From positions 25,766 to 89,765 of the forward strand of contig JASGVX010000143.1 of assembly GCA_030054735.1 (NCBI GenBank): a DNA stretch of 64,000 bases. Direction: 5' to 3'. Below, piece after piece: positions 1 through 9,063 of this stretch (its first letter is position 1; the number at the start of each line of letters is the position of its first letter). The notes beneath the pieces were generated by a model. That model was not told the DNA's origin. It saw nothing but the letters and a program-made list of their open reading frames with translations, and ran no database searches. Both the position numbers and the translations under genes were made by a program. The DNA comes from Methanobacteriota archaeon (GTDB taxonomy: Archaea; Halobacteriota; Methanosarcinia; Methanosarcinales; Methanosarcinaceae).

Positions 1-224
1 GGAATGACAAAGGCACAATTTCAATGGCAAATGCAGGCCCGAACACAGGCGGAAGCCAGTTCTTCATTAACCTTGTAAATAACAATTACCTTGACAAAAT
101 GCACCCTGTTTTCGGAAAAGTAGTCGAGGGCATGGATGTTGTCGAATCCATGGGGAAAGTAAAAACCGACCGGCAGGACCGCCCGAAAACCGAAGTAAAA
201 ATTATCAAGGCTGAACTGGTCTGA
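1..224 (+). CDS. Peptidyl-prolyl cis-trans isomerase, cyclophilin type (3' part only)
   Basis: The reading frame is open from base 3 to the stop at 222-224, and the 5' part lies outside the window. The visible peptide carries the cyclophilin core signature [19 protein letters not shown], followed by [19 protein letters not shown] and a typical short C-terminal end. Cyclophilins catalyse cis-trans isomerisation of X-Pro bonds and assist folding; no signal peptide can be judged because the N-terminus is missing. An internal ATG at 24 lies inside the conserved core, so it is not the true start. Confidence 0.93.
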   Translation, partial: NDKGTISMANAGPNTGGSQFFINLVNNNYLDKMHPVFGKVVEGMDVVESMGKVKTDRQDRPKTEVKIIKAELV

Positions 225-879
225 AGAAAACTAAAGTAAGGAACTATTGAAAGGATTTGGGAAGAGAAAGTCAATTTTCGGTCTCCGAAATAAGATCAGC
301 TATGGAAGATCAAGTTCCGGGCGTTTTCCCAAAAATCCCAATCTTTTTTTCATTTTCTTAAAGTTTTTATTTCTTAAATTGCTTCATTTCAGGTTTTCTG
401 CCACGCCGAAATCTCAAAGATTATTAACATGCCTGCAGATGCCGGAAAGGAATATATTGAGCAAGCTCTGATTTATGCCTGGAAGCAGAGATTAAAAGGG
501 CTTACATTCTACAGGACAGCAGGCAGGCAGACAGACAGGAAGCAGACAGACAGCAGGCAGGAAGCAGACAGCAGGCAGCAGACAGGAAGCAGACAGACAG
601 CAGGCAGGCAGACAGGAAGCAGACAGCAGACAGACAGCAAGCAGTTCTCAACGTGAAAAAGCCTAAAAACTGAACTTAACCTGACAGAGAGATTTTGAGT
701 ACCCGCTTTGCCACTAAGTACAAAATTAATAGTTTTATATAATATAAATATTTTGAGTATGTGTTAATATTATTAATAAGTGCTAAGTAAGTGTTATTAT
801 TTTTTTACAAAGTGTTATACTACTGAGATCTCTGTTATCTTACTAAAAATATATATACATTCGTACCACCTGAATATAC
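225..879. other. Intergenic region with promoter-like AT tracts
   Basis: This 655-bp gap holds a CAG/CAGACAGG-type simple repeat (511-644) and then AT-rich DNA. Two TATA-like tracts precede the transporter gene at 880: TTTTATATAATATAAAT around 733-749 and AAAATATATATAC around 845-857. The second is so close to the ATG that the transcript could be leaderless, which fits the lack of a clear Shine-Dalgarno sequence before 880. I see no gene here. Confidence 0.5.
511..644. repeat. Low-complexity CAGACAGG / CAGGCAGG purine-rich tandem repeat
   Basis: About 134 bp consist of irregular tandem copies of short units such as CAGACAGG, CAGGCAGG, AAGCAGACAG and CAGCAGG. A reading frame through it (429-656) would encode a Q/R/T/D/S-rich peptide, but that is a by-product of the repeat. 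Base composition is sharply different from the AT-rich flanks. It could expand or contract by slippage. Confidence 0.8.
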
Positions 880-1845
880 ATGATTGCTGCCTCTAAACAC
901 CACCTTGAATTGCTTACAGCATGTGTTATTTATGGTACAGTCGGAATTTTCATGGAATCACTTAATGAGATGTCTGTAGGCTCTATTATTTTCTACAGAG
1001 TCCTTTTCGGGCTCTCAGCAATACTATGTTATCTTGCAATTACCGGAAATTTAAGTCAGCTTGCCTTAAAGCGGAAGAAAAGGTATCTGCTTCTTCTGGG
1101 AATTCTATATGTTTTGCAGATGTTTTCCTATTATACTGCAATCCGCTATCTTGGTGCCTCTTCTGCTGTCCTTCTCCTGTATACTGATCCTATATACCTG
1201 ACCTTCCTTGCACCTGTTCTTCTAGGAGAAAAAAATACCAAAAAAACTATTATTGCCCTTTTCCTGGGTCTTATAGGTGTCTTCTATGTAACAAGACCTG
1301 AAGGCGGCTTTGAACAGCTTGAATTTGGGAGCAATTATCTAAAAGGTGTGGTTTTTGGGCTTGCAGGTGGCCTTTTCAGCAGCGGTGTCATAATATCTGT
1401 CCGTTATCTAAGAAACGAGTACAATGGGCTTACACAGCTGGTCTGGCAGAGCGTCATCAGTCTGGTTTTCCTATCCCCTTTCGCAGCCTCCGTGCCAGGG
1501 CATGTGCTCAGCGAAAACATTTACACTCTCATGCTTTTCGGTGTCCTGATCACCGGTGTAGGTGCAGTATTATATATAAGAGGGGTTGCAGGTGTAAGTG
1601 CCATTACAGGCAGCATCCTTACCTTGCTTGAGCCTGTTTCCTGTATCTTTTTCGATTACACGGTCCTGGGAAGCCCGGTGCACAGTGGAATGCTTCTAGG
1701 TTCCTTTTTTATCCTTGCAGCAGCAGTCGTAATAAGCTTTGATAACTCTGTTTTACTGAGAAAACTTATCTTTAGGGAAAAAATAGACTCAAGCAAAAAA
1801 ACACCCGGCTGGAAAAAAGAACTTTTAAGGCCGCAGGAAAAATAA
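880..1845 (+). CDS. DMT superfamily (EamA domain) transporter
   Basis: 321 residues with about ten hydrophobic segments arranged as two EamA repeats (roughly residues 10-140 and 155-290). The N-terminal repeat begins with ACVIYGTVGIFMESLNEMS, a typical EamA first helix, and the C-terminal repeat ends in a basic cytoplasmic tail (KKTPGWKKELLRPQEK). Members export or exchange amino acids, nucleotide sugars or other small metabolites across the cytoplasmic membrane; the substrate cannot be read from sequence. The ATG at 880 follows TATA-like DNA closely and has no clear ribosome site. A decayed relative lies immediately downstream (1933-2183), suggesting an old duplication. Confidence 0.88.
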   Translation: MIAASKHHLELLTACVIYGTVGIFMESLNEMSVGSIIFYRVLFGLSAILCYLAITGNLSQLALKRKKRYLLLLGILYVLQMFSYYTAIRYLGASSAVLLLYTDPIYLTFLAPVLLGEKNTKKTIIALFLGLIGVFYVTRPEGGFEQLEFGSNYLKGVVFGLAGGLFSSGVIISVRYLRNEYNGLTQLVWQSVISLVFLSPFAASVPGHVLSENIYTLMLFGVLITGVGAVLYIRGVAGVSAITGSILTLLEPVSCIFFDYTVLGSPVHSGMLLGSFFILAAAVVISFDNSVLLRKLIFREKIDSSKKTPGWKKELLRPQEK

Positions 1846-1932
1846 ATTCCCTTTTTTTGAAATATCTTCAGCAATTTATTTCTTAGATCTGCCAGTTCGG
1901 GGAAACTCTTTCAAGCCTTATTCAGAGACCAT

Positions 1933-2183
1933 AAACAGGCAGCATCATTTACGGTAGCACAGGAGTTTTTCTGGACCGGGGTCAGGACTTGTCCGTAGAA
2001 TCCGTTTTATCCTGCAGGCTTTTTTGGGCTTATGCATGATTTCCTTTTACCTGCTGTTGAGAAAAAACCTGGAGCAACTCAGGTCCGGCAGGAAGAAAAA
2101 ATATCTTTTACTGCAGGGTTTCCTTACTTCGCTAACAGGCATGTGCTATTTCTCGGCTTTAACCGGAGTTTCAAAGATATTGA
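1933..2183 (+). pseudogene. Remnant of a second EamA-type transporter
   Basis: Translating 1933-2022 gives GSIIYGSTGVFLDRG and SVESVLSCRLFW, and 2024-2183 gives ISFYLLLRKNLEQLRSGRKK and YLLLQGFLTSLTGMCYF. Together they align with the first ~90 residues of the intact transporter upstream (VIYGTVGIFMESLNEMS, RKKRYLLLLGILYVLQM). The two parts are in different frames, so at least one frameshift is present. The coding match ends where a dispersed 72-bp repeat begins at 2184, and the remaining two thirds of the gene are missing. It is non-functional. Confidence 0.7.
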
Positions 2184-2255
2184 AAAACGCATATGAAATT
2201 CTTCGAATAACAGGCACAAAAAATGAAAGTACCTGGAAACACTTTCATGCTAAAT
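2184..2255 (+). repeat. Dispersed 72-bp hairpin repeat (R72), copy 1
   Basis: It begins AAAACGCATATGAAATTC, continues TTCGAATAACAGGCAC and ends in ACTTTCATGCTAAAT. The 3' half contains ATGAAAGT...ACTTTCAT, which can fold as a hairpin. Seven further copies occur in the window at 8593, 19446, 24993, 26299, 30451, 36446 and 42828. This copy abuts the broken end of the decayed transporter gene. Confidence 0.85.
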
Positions 2256-3068
2256 AAAAGTTCTTGGCTACGACAAATCCAGGGCTAATAAAAAATTAAT
2301 TAAGTTATCGACCTCACCTGATTCAAGTCTTGTTGTCGCCCAATATTGAATTGCTTTTCTGAGGCCTTGATAATTATTTATGTGATTTGTTATCTTCTTA
2401 TAGGGGAGGTAAGCGTTTTACTGTGTTTTATTTTAGTTATTATCCTTTAGACCCTATAATCGCAAAAGTCTGCAATTTTTATTATAAGGACTAAAACTAA
2501 CGTTGTGGCAATTTAATTTTTATATATTGTTTTTGGTATTATCCCTTCAAAAGATAAGGATTCAGAGTTTAATAGGTGATCAATAATTAAACCTTCTTAC
2601 ACTAAATCAGTTTAATATATCTCTATTTTGTATTAATCTATTTGGAATTGCTTGCCAACAAAATTAATTTTTCATTAAACCCTATATAAAAATACCTCTT
2701 GATATCGTTTTATGTATGAAAGTATAAACCAGGTTTAAGGAGCATCTTAATTAGCAAGAACATCCTTACTATAGAATATATTTTTCAGGCCGTCTCAAAA
2801 CTCAATCTATTTCTACGATTAGACAATGAGATACGTTAACTTTAAAAAGAAGCCCACTTAAAATAGAGATATTTAGACATAAATTAACCTTGTAGTGGAA
2901 AAAAATTGACACTATTGTAGAATTAACTTTATTTTGAAACAGCCTGTTTTGTATATTTTTGTTTCACATGTATCATGTTATGTCTTCAGCTGTATCAATA
3001 GAACTCACGTTAACAACATTATTTTACTGGCGTGAAGATACTGTTAATAAAAGCTGAGAGGTTGAGCT
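2256..3068. other. Long AT-rich intergenic region
   Basis: 813 bp between the decayed transporter and the MgtC-like gene. Apart from the inverted-repeat element at 2785-2947 I see no gene or RNA. A weak inverted repeat (TATAAT / ATTATA) lies near 2450-2490. The ribosome site of the next gene (GAGAGGTTGAG) ends just before 3069. Confidence 0.4.
2785..2947 (+). mobile_element. MITE-like element, family M163, copy A
   Basis: About 161-163 bp bounded by inverted ends CAGGCCGTCTCAAAA (left) and TTTTGAAACAGCCTG (right). The interior contains the family blocks TAGACAATGAGATACGTTAA, TTAGACATAAATTAACCTTG and TTGTAGAATTAACTTTATTT. There is no coding capacity. Other copies are at 4364, 32704, 36277 (reverse) and 42919 (fragment). 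It is probably moved in trans by a transposase not in this window. No clear target duplication is visible. Confidence 0.8.
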
Positions 3069-4349
3069 ATGGAAGCAATTAAAGAGTTCGGTTTCGATCC
3101 CATTTATGTGGATTTCCTGACAAAACTTGCCATTGCCTTTTTAATAGGGATCATGGTAGGTGTGGAAAGGGAACACAGGGGACTTGAGCATGAGATTTTT
3201 GCAGGTGTCAGGAGTTACAGCATAACCTGCATAACAGGCATGCTCGTCGCTCTAGTAAGCGAATCTGCAGGGGCCGGTTTCGTTTATGTATCCACGCTTT
3301 TCTTTGCAGCTATCTGTTCCATAGTCACCTATTCCAAGATTTTTCTTTTCAAGCGGATAGGAGTTACAAGTCCGATCTCTCTCTTCTTTATTTACGTGAT
3401 GGGGGTCCTTGTTGGCTATGACTACGGCCTGTTTGCCATTATCTCTTCAATAGTTGTATCTTTCCTGCTGGTCCAGAAACAGCTCCTTCATAAGTTTGCA
3501 GGAAACCTGACAAAAGAAGAGATTTATAATGCCATACAGTTTCTGGCTGTCGCTTTCATACTTTACCCTGTAATGCCGGAAAAACCGTTCTTCGGGCTTG
3601 TCAATCTTAGATATGCAATTCTTATTGTAATTCTTGTTTCCCTGATCAGCTTTTCAAGTTATGTCCTTCTAAGAAAATTCGGGCCAAAACGAGGCCTTTA
3701 CTATTCCGGCTTTCTCGGGGGCTTTATTAATAGTGAAGCTACTACAGGAGCTCTTGCAGTGCTCTCAAAAAGAGCAGAGGAAATGGCTGATCCAGTCCTT
3801 ACAGGGGTTCTGCTCTGCAATACTTCCATGCTAATTCGAAATCTTATACTGGCATTAATAATTGACCCTACAGGCCAGATAACTCTGCTTATGCTTCCCC
3901 CCCAGCTCGTACTCATAATAGTCTCCACGCTAATAGCTTTCAGTCACAGTAAGAAATACTGCCCGATAGACAGGGGAGAACTTAAGATCCAATCTCCTTT
4001 CTCACTTGGTCCGGCATTTAAATTCGGCATTGCTTTTACCCTGATTCTCATAATAGGAAGCTTAGCCTATAGCGCTGCAGGCACTACTGGAATATATTTA
4101 ACTGCTCTTGGGGCTCTTGTTAGCAGCTCTGGAGTAATAGCCTCCGTAACCCTCCTTGCTGTAAGTGGAAATATATCCTACGAAATCGCAGCAAATACTG
4201 CAATACTTGCAAGCCTCATAAGTACTGTGAATAAAATTCTGCTTTCAAAGATTTCAGGTTCTCCAAGCCTTTTTTCCCTTGTAAAAAAAGACTTCGGAAT
4301 TATTGCAATAACCGGGACCGTTGCTCTGATTTTGTGGAATATCCTGTGA
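3069..4349 (+). CDS. MgtC/SapB-family membrane protein with DUF4010 domain
   Basis: 426 residues. The N-terminal ~150 residues form an MgtC/SapB-type domain: LAIAFLIGIMVGVEREHRG is the characteristic first helix with the G-x-ER motif, followed by GVRSYSITCITGML. The rest (about 190-420) is a DUF4010 helical region with GGFINSEATTGAL and a final NTAILASLISTVNKILL motif. About ten to twelve membrane segments are expected. MgtC-like proteins are linked to magnesium limitation and to regulation of transporters, but the role of this fused form is unknown. The ATG at 3069 has a good ribosome site (GAGAGGTTGAG). Copies of the M163 element flank it on both sides. Confidence 0.87.
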   Translation: MEAIKEFGFDPIYVDFLTKLAIAFLIGIMVGVEREHRGLEHEIFAGVRSYSITCITGMLVALVSESAGAGFVYVSTLFFAAICSIVTYSKIFLFKRIGVTSPISLFFIYVMGVLVGYDYGLFAIISSIVVSFLLVQKQLLHKFAGNLTKEEIYNAIQFLAVAFILYPVMPEKPFFGLVNLRYAILIVILVSLISFSSYVLLRKFGPKRGLYYSGFLGGFINSEATTGALAVLSKRAEEMADPVLTGVLLCNTSMLIRNLILALIIDPTGQITLLMLPPQLVLIIVSTLIAFSHSKKYCPIDRGELKIQSPFSLGPAFKFGIAFTLILIIGSLAYSAAGTTGIYLTALGALVSSSGVIASVTLLAVSGNISYEIAANTAILASLISTVNKILLSKISGSPSLFSLVKKDFGIIAITGTVALILWNIL

Positions 4350-4363
4350 GAAAAAACAATATT

Positions 4364-4536
4364 ACAGGTTGTCTCAAAACTCAAAGCATTTCTACAATTG
4401 GATAATGAAATACGTTAATTTTAAAAACAAACCCACTTAAAATAAAGAAATTTAGACATAAATTAATCTTGTAGTGGAAAAAATTGACAGTATTTGACAG
4501 TATTGTAGAATTAACTTTATTTTTGAGACAGCCTGT
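4364..4536 (+). mobile_element. MITE-like element, family M163, copy B
   Basis: Bounded by ACAGGTTGTCTCAAAAC and TTTTTGAGACAGCCTGT. At ~173 bp it is about 10 bp longer than the other copies because of a local duplication (TTGACAGTATTTGACAGTAT, 4484-4503). It sits between the 3' ends of the MgtC-like gene and the convergent methylthiotransferase gene. The trinucleotide ATT touches both ends, which could be a short target duplication, but other copies do not show it. Confidence 0.83.
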
Positions 4537-4573
4537 ATTTTGCTGGATTTTTTTTTTCTTTTTCCATTTGCCC

Positions 4574-5881
4574 TTAACCAATAAGCTTCCCCAGGAAATA
4601 ACCGGGCTTCGCATCCATAATCTCCACCTGAGCATATTGACCGAGCTTGAGATCTGAGCCGCTTATCACAACCGGACGGTAAGAGTCTGTACGCGTGAGG
4701 GCGTCACCAATCTCCGTGTATCTAGAGACAAAAACCCTGCCCTTCCATCCAATCATTTCCTGCTTGGATTTGAGCTTTATCTGCTCACACAATTTGTGCA
4801 GCTCATGTGAACGCTGCGCAGGAATCCGGGAATCGAGATTCCGAAAAGAAAACGCTTTAGTGTGCGGGCGGGGTGAGTATCTGGAAATATTGACTTTTTC
4901 AGGACGGTATTTCTTTACCCACTCCAGGGTTTCTTCAAAGTCCTCATCGCTTTCATCGCAGAAGCCAACAATTATGTCGGTAAAGAGGGAGAAGTCTTCA
5001 AAGCGAGCGCGGAATTTCGTAATAATTTCATCCACAGCGTCCATTTTATGCATGCGGTTCATTTTTTTAAGGATATGATGAGAAGCGGACTGAATCGGGA
5101 GATGGAGAAGTTTGAAAATTTTATCTGAGTCGAAAGCATCCACCAGTTCGTCCAGGATAGGGAGGACAGAGAAGGGGTTCATCATGCCGACCCTTACCTT
5201 AAAATCGCCAGGAATTTCCGAGATCATGCACAGGAGATCAGGGAGTTTGATTCCTGTGTCCATACCATACTGGCTGTCGTCCTGGGAAGTAAGCCAGATT
5301 TCCCGGCAGCCGTCTGCAACTGCGGAGCGGATATCTTCTACGATTTCCTGTGGAGGAAAAGAACGGAGCTTACCTCTTGCATGCTTTACGATACAATATG
5401 AGCAGGCGAAATTACAGCCCTGGGAGATCTGGCAGATATGAATATTGGGGTTTGAGCGCTTGCGTGGGACATTAAGGAAACCCAGGGGTTCGGAAGTCCT
5501 CACTTCCAGACGTTCCCCTCCGGTAAGCCCGGCCTTATTTCTTTCTTCAATTGAGGAAAGAAGGTCATCCAGATGGGAAATCGAATTTATACCAAGGATA
5601 TGGGCTTCGGGATTTGCATGCAGGATATCTTCAAGCTGGACTTCAGGCATGCAGCCGGAAACAATCACCTGTACACCTTTCTCACCCATACTGCGAATTT
5701 TATAGAGAATTTTTTGTTCTGTTGTATATTTCACAGTACAGGAGTTGCAGATATAGACCTCTGCCTGCCCTGCAGTTTCAGGGCTCAATAATTCGTGACC
5801 GAGCCTCTCAACGCTTGCTTTCATGATCTCGGCTGATGCCTGACTTGCAGAACAGCCAAAACTCTCAAGATAAATCTTCAT
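4574..5881 (-). CDS. tRNA N6-threonylcarbamoyladenosine (t6A37) methylthiotransferase
   Basis: 435 residues with the full MiaB/MtaB architecture. An N-terminal UPF0004 domain supplies the auxiliary Fe-S cluster cysteines (C10 in LESFGCSAS, C45/C48 in YICNSC, C77 in SGCMPE). A radical SAM domain has the CxxxCxxC motif CNFACSYC at 156-163. A C-terminal TRAM domain ends in GQYAQVEIMDAKPGYFLGKL. The archaeal e-MtaB/CDKAL1 type adds a methylthio group to t6A at tRNA position 37 (ms2t6A), using two [4Fe-4S] clusters and S-adenosylmethionine. It stands alone, convergent with the MgtC-like gene. The family assignment is firm; the exact tRNA substrate is inferred from the archaeal clade. Confidence 0.9.
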   Translation of the reverse strand: MKIYLESFGCSASQASAEIMKASVERLGHELLSPETAGQAEVYICNSCTVKYTTEQKILYKIRSMGEKGVQVIVSGCMPEVQLEDILHANPEAHILGINSISHLDDLLSSIEERNKAGLTGGERLEVRTSEPLGFLNVPRKRSNPNIHICQISQGCNFACSYCIVKHARGKLRSFPPQEIVEDIRSAVADGCREIWLTSQDDSQYGMDTGIKLPDLLCMISEIPGDFKVRVGMMNPFSVLPILDELVDAFDSDKIFKLLHLPIQSASHHILKKMNRMHKMDAVDEIITKFRARFEDFSLFTDIIVGFCDESDEDFEETLEWVKKYRPEKVNISRYSPRPHTKAFSFRNLDSRIPAQRSHELHKLCEQIKLKSKQEMIGWKGRVFVSRYTEIGDALTRTDSYRPVVISGSDLKLGQYAQVEIMDAKPGYFLGKLIG

Positions 5882-6233
5882 ATTCTGCCTTCACACTTAA
5901 CCTGACACTTTAACGTGATAACCTGATACTTTAAAGAAATACTTTATTGTCTCTCAATGATATTTTAAATCGACACTTTACCTGCGGTCCGAATTTGTGC
6001 CCTGAGTCGTACAACGACTCGAAATTTTACATTTTGCCCTGATATTTATCTGATATTTATAATTAACCTGGATTCCGCGGGGCAGTGTGCCTAATTTTCT
6101 GTAAAATTCTCTATACCCTTTTCCTCTTGTTTTTTGATTAAGGTTCCATCATTAAATACTTACCAGTAAAAGATTATGAAATAATGGTTCCTTATAACAT
6201 GAAATCGAAAAGAAAAAAATCGGAGGAAAAATA
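5882..6233. other. Divergent intergenic region with short repeats and a hairpin
   Basis: 352 bp between two divergent genes. Near 5898-5935 the phrase AACCTGA(C/T)ACTTTAA occurs twice, and a related CGACACTTTACCTG lies at 5971. A perfect 7-bp stem with a 3-base loop, GAGTCGT-ACA-ACGACTC, lies at 6004-6020. It could be an operator or an RNA hairpin. No gene is visible. Confidence 0.4.
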
Positions 6234-6473
6234 ATGGGCGTTAGAGAAGAAGTCCATGAACAGATTCTGGAAATTCTCAAAGGTGCAAAATTTCCAATCA
6301 ACATGCTGGAAGAATTAATTTCTGCTTTACCCGAGGGAATGGACACTACATGCATGATAGGGGATGTTGAAGTCACCGCTGCAGATGCAAAAAGTTTGAT
6401 TACTGAAAAGGATTTTCCTTTCAAGGACGCAAAACAGCTGGCAGATTTAATGGTTGAAAGAGCAGGGCTGTAA
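6234..6473 (+). CDS. MTH865-family small protein
   Basis: 79 residues, matching the small MTH865-like family of methanogens: FPINMLEELISALPEG and an acidic/hydrophobic end FKDAKQLADLMVERAGL. Family members are compact helical proteins resembling an EF-hand-like fold, and their role is not known. A strong ribosome site, CGGAGG, lies 7 bases before the ATG. It has no operon partner; AtwA starts about 300 bp downstream on the same strand. Confidence 0.85.
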   Translation: MGVREEVHEQILEILKGAKFPINMLEELISALPEGMDTTCMIGDVEVTAADAKSLITEKDFPFKDAKQLADLMVERAGL

Positions 6474-6778
6474 ACCTCCTATCTTTATTCCTCTCAAATT
6501 GTCTTTTATCTACCCTTTACCCAAACTTTTTATTTTGGAAATTATCTTTATACTTAAAATTTAAAACCAGTTAGGGAGGCAGTTCACAGGCAGACGATTG
6601 TAATAAATAGTTTAAAGGAAATACTTGACTCCTATTTTAGTATCATATTTATAACGCAAAAATATCTGAAAAATAAAACGGTTCGGAAAAGGTAAATTTT
6701 TCATGAAGAAAAAATATTAAGTCCTTTAGAACCGATCAAGTGTCCAGCGTCAATTTGCAATCACTAGGATGTATGATT
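6474..6778. other. Intergenic region upstream of the AtwA gene
   Basis: 305 bp, AT-rich, with TATA-like stretches (for example around 6641-6655, ATCATATTTATAAC). It probably holds the AtwA promoter. I see no gene or repeat. Confidence 0.35.
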
Positions 6779-8515
6779 ATGATCAGGATTTCCAATCTGG
6801 TAAAAGATTATGAGCTGGGTTCCGAAAAAAGAAGGGTTTTGGACCATATCGACCTCACGGTGGAGGACGGAGAGATCCTCGGAATTACAGGTCGAAGCGG
6901 AAGCGGGAAATCGACCCTGCTCCGTATTATCCGGGGAGTTGAGCCCTTCGATGAAGGAACTGTGGAAGTAGATGGAGAAACTGTGACCCCTGAATCAGGG
7001 ATGGAAGGAGAACTATTCCTGAAAAGTGTAACTGCAATACACCTCCAGCGGAATTTCGGGCTTTGGAATGGGCCTGCAATAGAAAACATCATAAGGAAAC
7101 TGAATTACCTTAGAATAGGGCATGAAGCCCTTCCGAGCAGTGAGACTGGTGATTATAAAGAGCTCTTTGCCAGGGCTATGGAGTATATGAAACTTGTGGG
7201 CCTGGAACACAAAGCCCTTCACTCTACCAATCTCCTTAGCGGAGGGGAAAAGCAAAGGGTCGTAATGGCAAGGCAGCTTGCAGCAAAACCTAAAGTCCTT
7301 CTACTGGACGAGCCTGTAACAATGACAGGCCCGGATACGAAACAGGAAATCCTTGATGTGATTAAGAGCCTGAAAGAGAAACTTAATATCCCGATTATAG
7401 TGGTCTCCCACCTTCCTGAAATCCATACTTATCTCGCAGACAGGCTTATCTTCCTTGAAAACGGAAAAATAGCAGCCGATGGCGAACCTGCCTGGGTACT
7501 TAAAAACTTCCTGAAAGACATGAAAGCAAGGGAAGAACTTTCAGAACCAGGGAATAAAGAAGTCTGCATTAAAGTAAGAGATGTCTCAAAACGTTATTCT
7601 CTTATCCGAATGGGAGAAGTCCTCAATATCAAAAACTTCTCTCTGGACGTTTATAAAGGAGAAATTCTGGCGCTAATAGGGCCCTCAGGGGCCGGAAAAA
7701 CGACAATAATGAAGCTGATGGAAGGGCTGGTCAAACCGAAAAGCGGGTCTGTTGAGTATCTCTGCAAGGACGACTGGGTGGATGTCACTGAGTACAGCAA
7801 GAAGCGTATGGAGCTCAGGCGGATTATGAGTATTATGAACCAGGAATTCTCAATGTCCGTAAACTCAACTGTAAGAGACCAGATCCGCTTCAGGCTGAGC
7901 ATGAAAAAACAGGGTGCAATCGAATACGCAAGAAATAAAGCCAGAGAAATGGGACTTTCGGAGGAGACTCTGGATAATCTTTACCGCCTGCCCGATATGC
8001 CTGAAGAGGAAAAGACTGTCGTACTCAGGGAACTGAACCTCAGTGACACAGTTTACTTCGACCTCTTCCCGGCTATTCCAGTAACCGATGTTGATACCTA
8101 TGCAGAGCCGGTTTTTGAGGCCCTTGACCTGTCAATGGAAGTCCTTGACAAAACTCCCTACCAGATAAGCGGAGGAGAACATGTCAGAGCTTTTATTGCC
8201 CTGAGCCTTGCAACCTCTCCTGAATACCTTATGCTTGACGAGCCTTTTGGAGACCTTGACCCCGTAACACTGAGAGATGTAACAAATTCGTTAAAAAGGA
8301 TTAACGAACGTTTCGGCACGACCATTGTACTCGTAAGCCACCATATGGACTTTGTCAGGGAAGTCGCCCATAGGGCTGTATTAATCGAAAACGGAGCTAT
8401 TGTAATGGACGGAAAGCCTGTTGAAGTATGTCAGGAACTGATTAACAGGAGCAATGCACCTTACATGGAACACGGCTTAGAAGACCTCTTTGAAGGCAAC
8501 ATGGAAAGCCAGTAA
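6779..8515 (+). CDS. atwA: Methyl-coenzyme M reductase activation system, component A2 (ATP-binding)
   Basis: A soluble double ABC ATPase of about 578 residues. ABC domain 1 carries Walker A GRSGSGKST and signature LLSGGEKQRVVMARQ. Domain 2 carries GPSGAGKTT, signature ISGGEHVRAF and Walker B LMLDEPFGDLD. An unusually long insertion between the second Walker A and signature is typical of component A2. The protein supplies ATP-dependent activation of the Ni(I) cofactor F430 of methyl-CoM reductase. I prefer the ATG at 6779 (MIRISNLVKDY) because AGGATG lies 7 bases upstream; ATGs at 6773 and an upstream TTG/GTG-type start near 6740 are alternatives. No transmembrane domain is present, as expected. 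Confidence 0.92.
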   Translation: MIRISNLVKDYELGSEKRRVLDHIDLTVEDGEILGITGRSGSGKSTLLRIIRGVEPFDEGTVEVDGETVTPESGMEGELFLKSVTAIHLQRNFGLWNGPAIENIIRKLNYLRIGHEALPSSETGDYKELFARAMEYMKLVGLEHKALHSTNLLSGGEKQRVVMARQLAAKPKVLLLDEPVTMTGPDTKQEILDVIKSLKEKLNIPIIVVSHLPEIHTYLADRLIFLENGKIAADGEPAWVLKNFLKDMKAREELSEPGNKEVCIKVRDVSKRYSLIRMGEVLNIKNFSLDVYKGEILALIGPSGAGKTTIMKLMEGLVKPKSGSVEYLCKDDWVDVTEYSKKRMELRRIMSIMNQEFSMSVNSTVRDQIRFRLSMKKQGAIEYARNKAREMGLSEETLDNLYRLPDMPEEEKTVVLRELNLSDTVYFDLFPAIPVTDVDTYAEPVFEALDLSMEVLDKTPYQISGGEHVRAFIALSLATSPEYLMLDEPFGDLDPVTLRDVTNSLKRINERFGTTIVLVSHHMDFVREVAHRAVLIENGAIVMDGKPVEVCQELINRSNAPYMEHGLEDLFEGNMESQ

Positions 8516-8691
8516 TTTGAGAGTCTGCTAAAGACTCTCTTTCTGATTTTATTTGCGCATTGTCAACGGAGTTTATCTATTATCGACTAAATAAAACGCA
8601 TATGAAGTTCTTCGAATAACAGGCACAAAAAATGAAAGTACCTAGAAGCACTTTCATGCTAAAATAAGATAATGTAAAAAGCCATCCGATA
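8516..8691. other. Downstream flank of atwA
   Basis: A short inverted repeat, AGAGTCTGCTAAAGACTCT (about 8520-8538), follows the atwA stop directly and is succeeded by TTTCTGATTTTATTT. It looks like a terminator. The R72 repeat copy 2 comes next. Confidence 0.5.
8593..8664 (+). repeat. Dispersed 72-bp hairpin repeat (R72), copy 2
   Basis: Near-identical to copy 1: AAAACGCATATGAAGTTC at the left, ACTTTCATGCTAAAAT at the right. It lies between the 3' ends of atwA and the decayed flavoprotein gene. Confidence 0.85.
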
Positions 8692-9063
8692 TTACTTTTC
8701 TTCATTATAAAATCTATTAATAAGCCTGTCCCATTCTCCATTTCCGAACTTTATGTACAGGCTTGGAGGCAGGATTGGCTTTTCAAGTTCTGAAACTGTT
8801 TTTTCCGACAGCGCCTGATTTTCTACAACCTCTTTAGCGGCAGATATGAGCATTTTTTTTATATTTTCCATCAGAGGCTTCAGCATGATATTTTTCTGGC
8901 TTCTGAAAATTTCCCCCTGCAGTATCAGATATTCTTCTCAACAAGGATAATATTTTCAGTTTCTGCCCCGGCTTCTTCTGCACCATTCAGGAATTCTTAA
9001 ACCCATAATAAAGGTCTTTCCTTCCCTGCATTTATGGCTCCCGCTGAAAACTGTTACTTTCAT
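8692..9063 (-). pseudogene. Decayed NADPH-dependent FMN reductase / iron-sulfur flavoprotein family gene
   Basis: On the minus strand the ATG at 9061-9063 opens MKVTVFSGSHKCREGKTFIM, the flavodoxin-type phosphate-binding start (VFSGSxR). After a frameshift follow EEAGAETENIILVEKNI and a stop, then YCRGKF. After another break comes an intact tail (8692-8886) with ISAAKEVVENQALSEKTVSE and KPILPPSLYIKFGN, the usual C-terminus of this family. The middle of the domain is missing. At least two frameshifts or stops and an internal deletion make it non-functional. The 64-residue tail frame alone is unlikely to be a gene. Confidence 0.7.

Noticed and set aside
429..656. Q/R/T-rich frame across the CAGACAGG repeat
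   Set aside because: It follows from the simple repeat; no ribosome site and no non-repetitive conserved part.
4364..4536. ATT target duplication around M163 copy B
   Set aside because: Only this copy shows it; the other copies do not, and three A/T bases match easily by chance.
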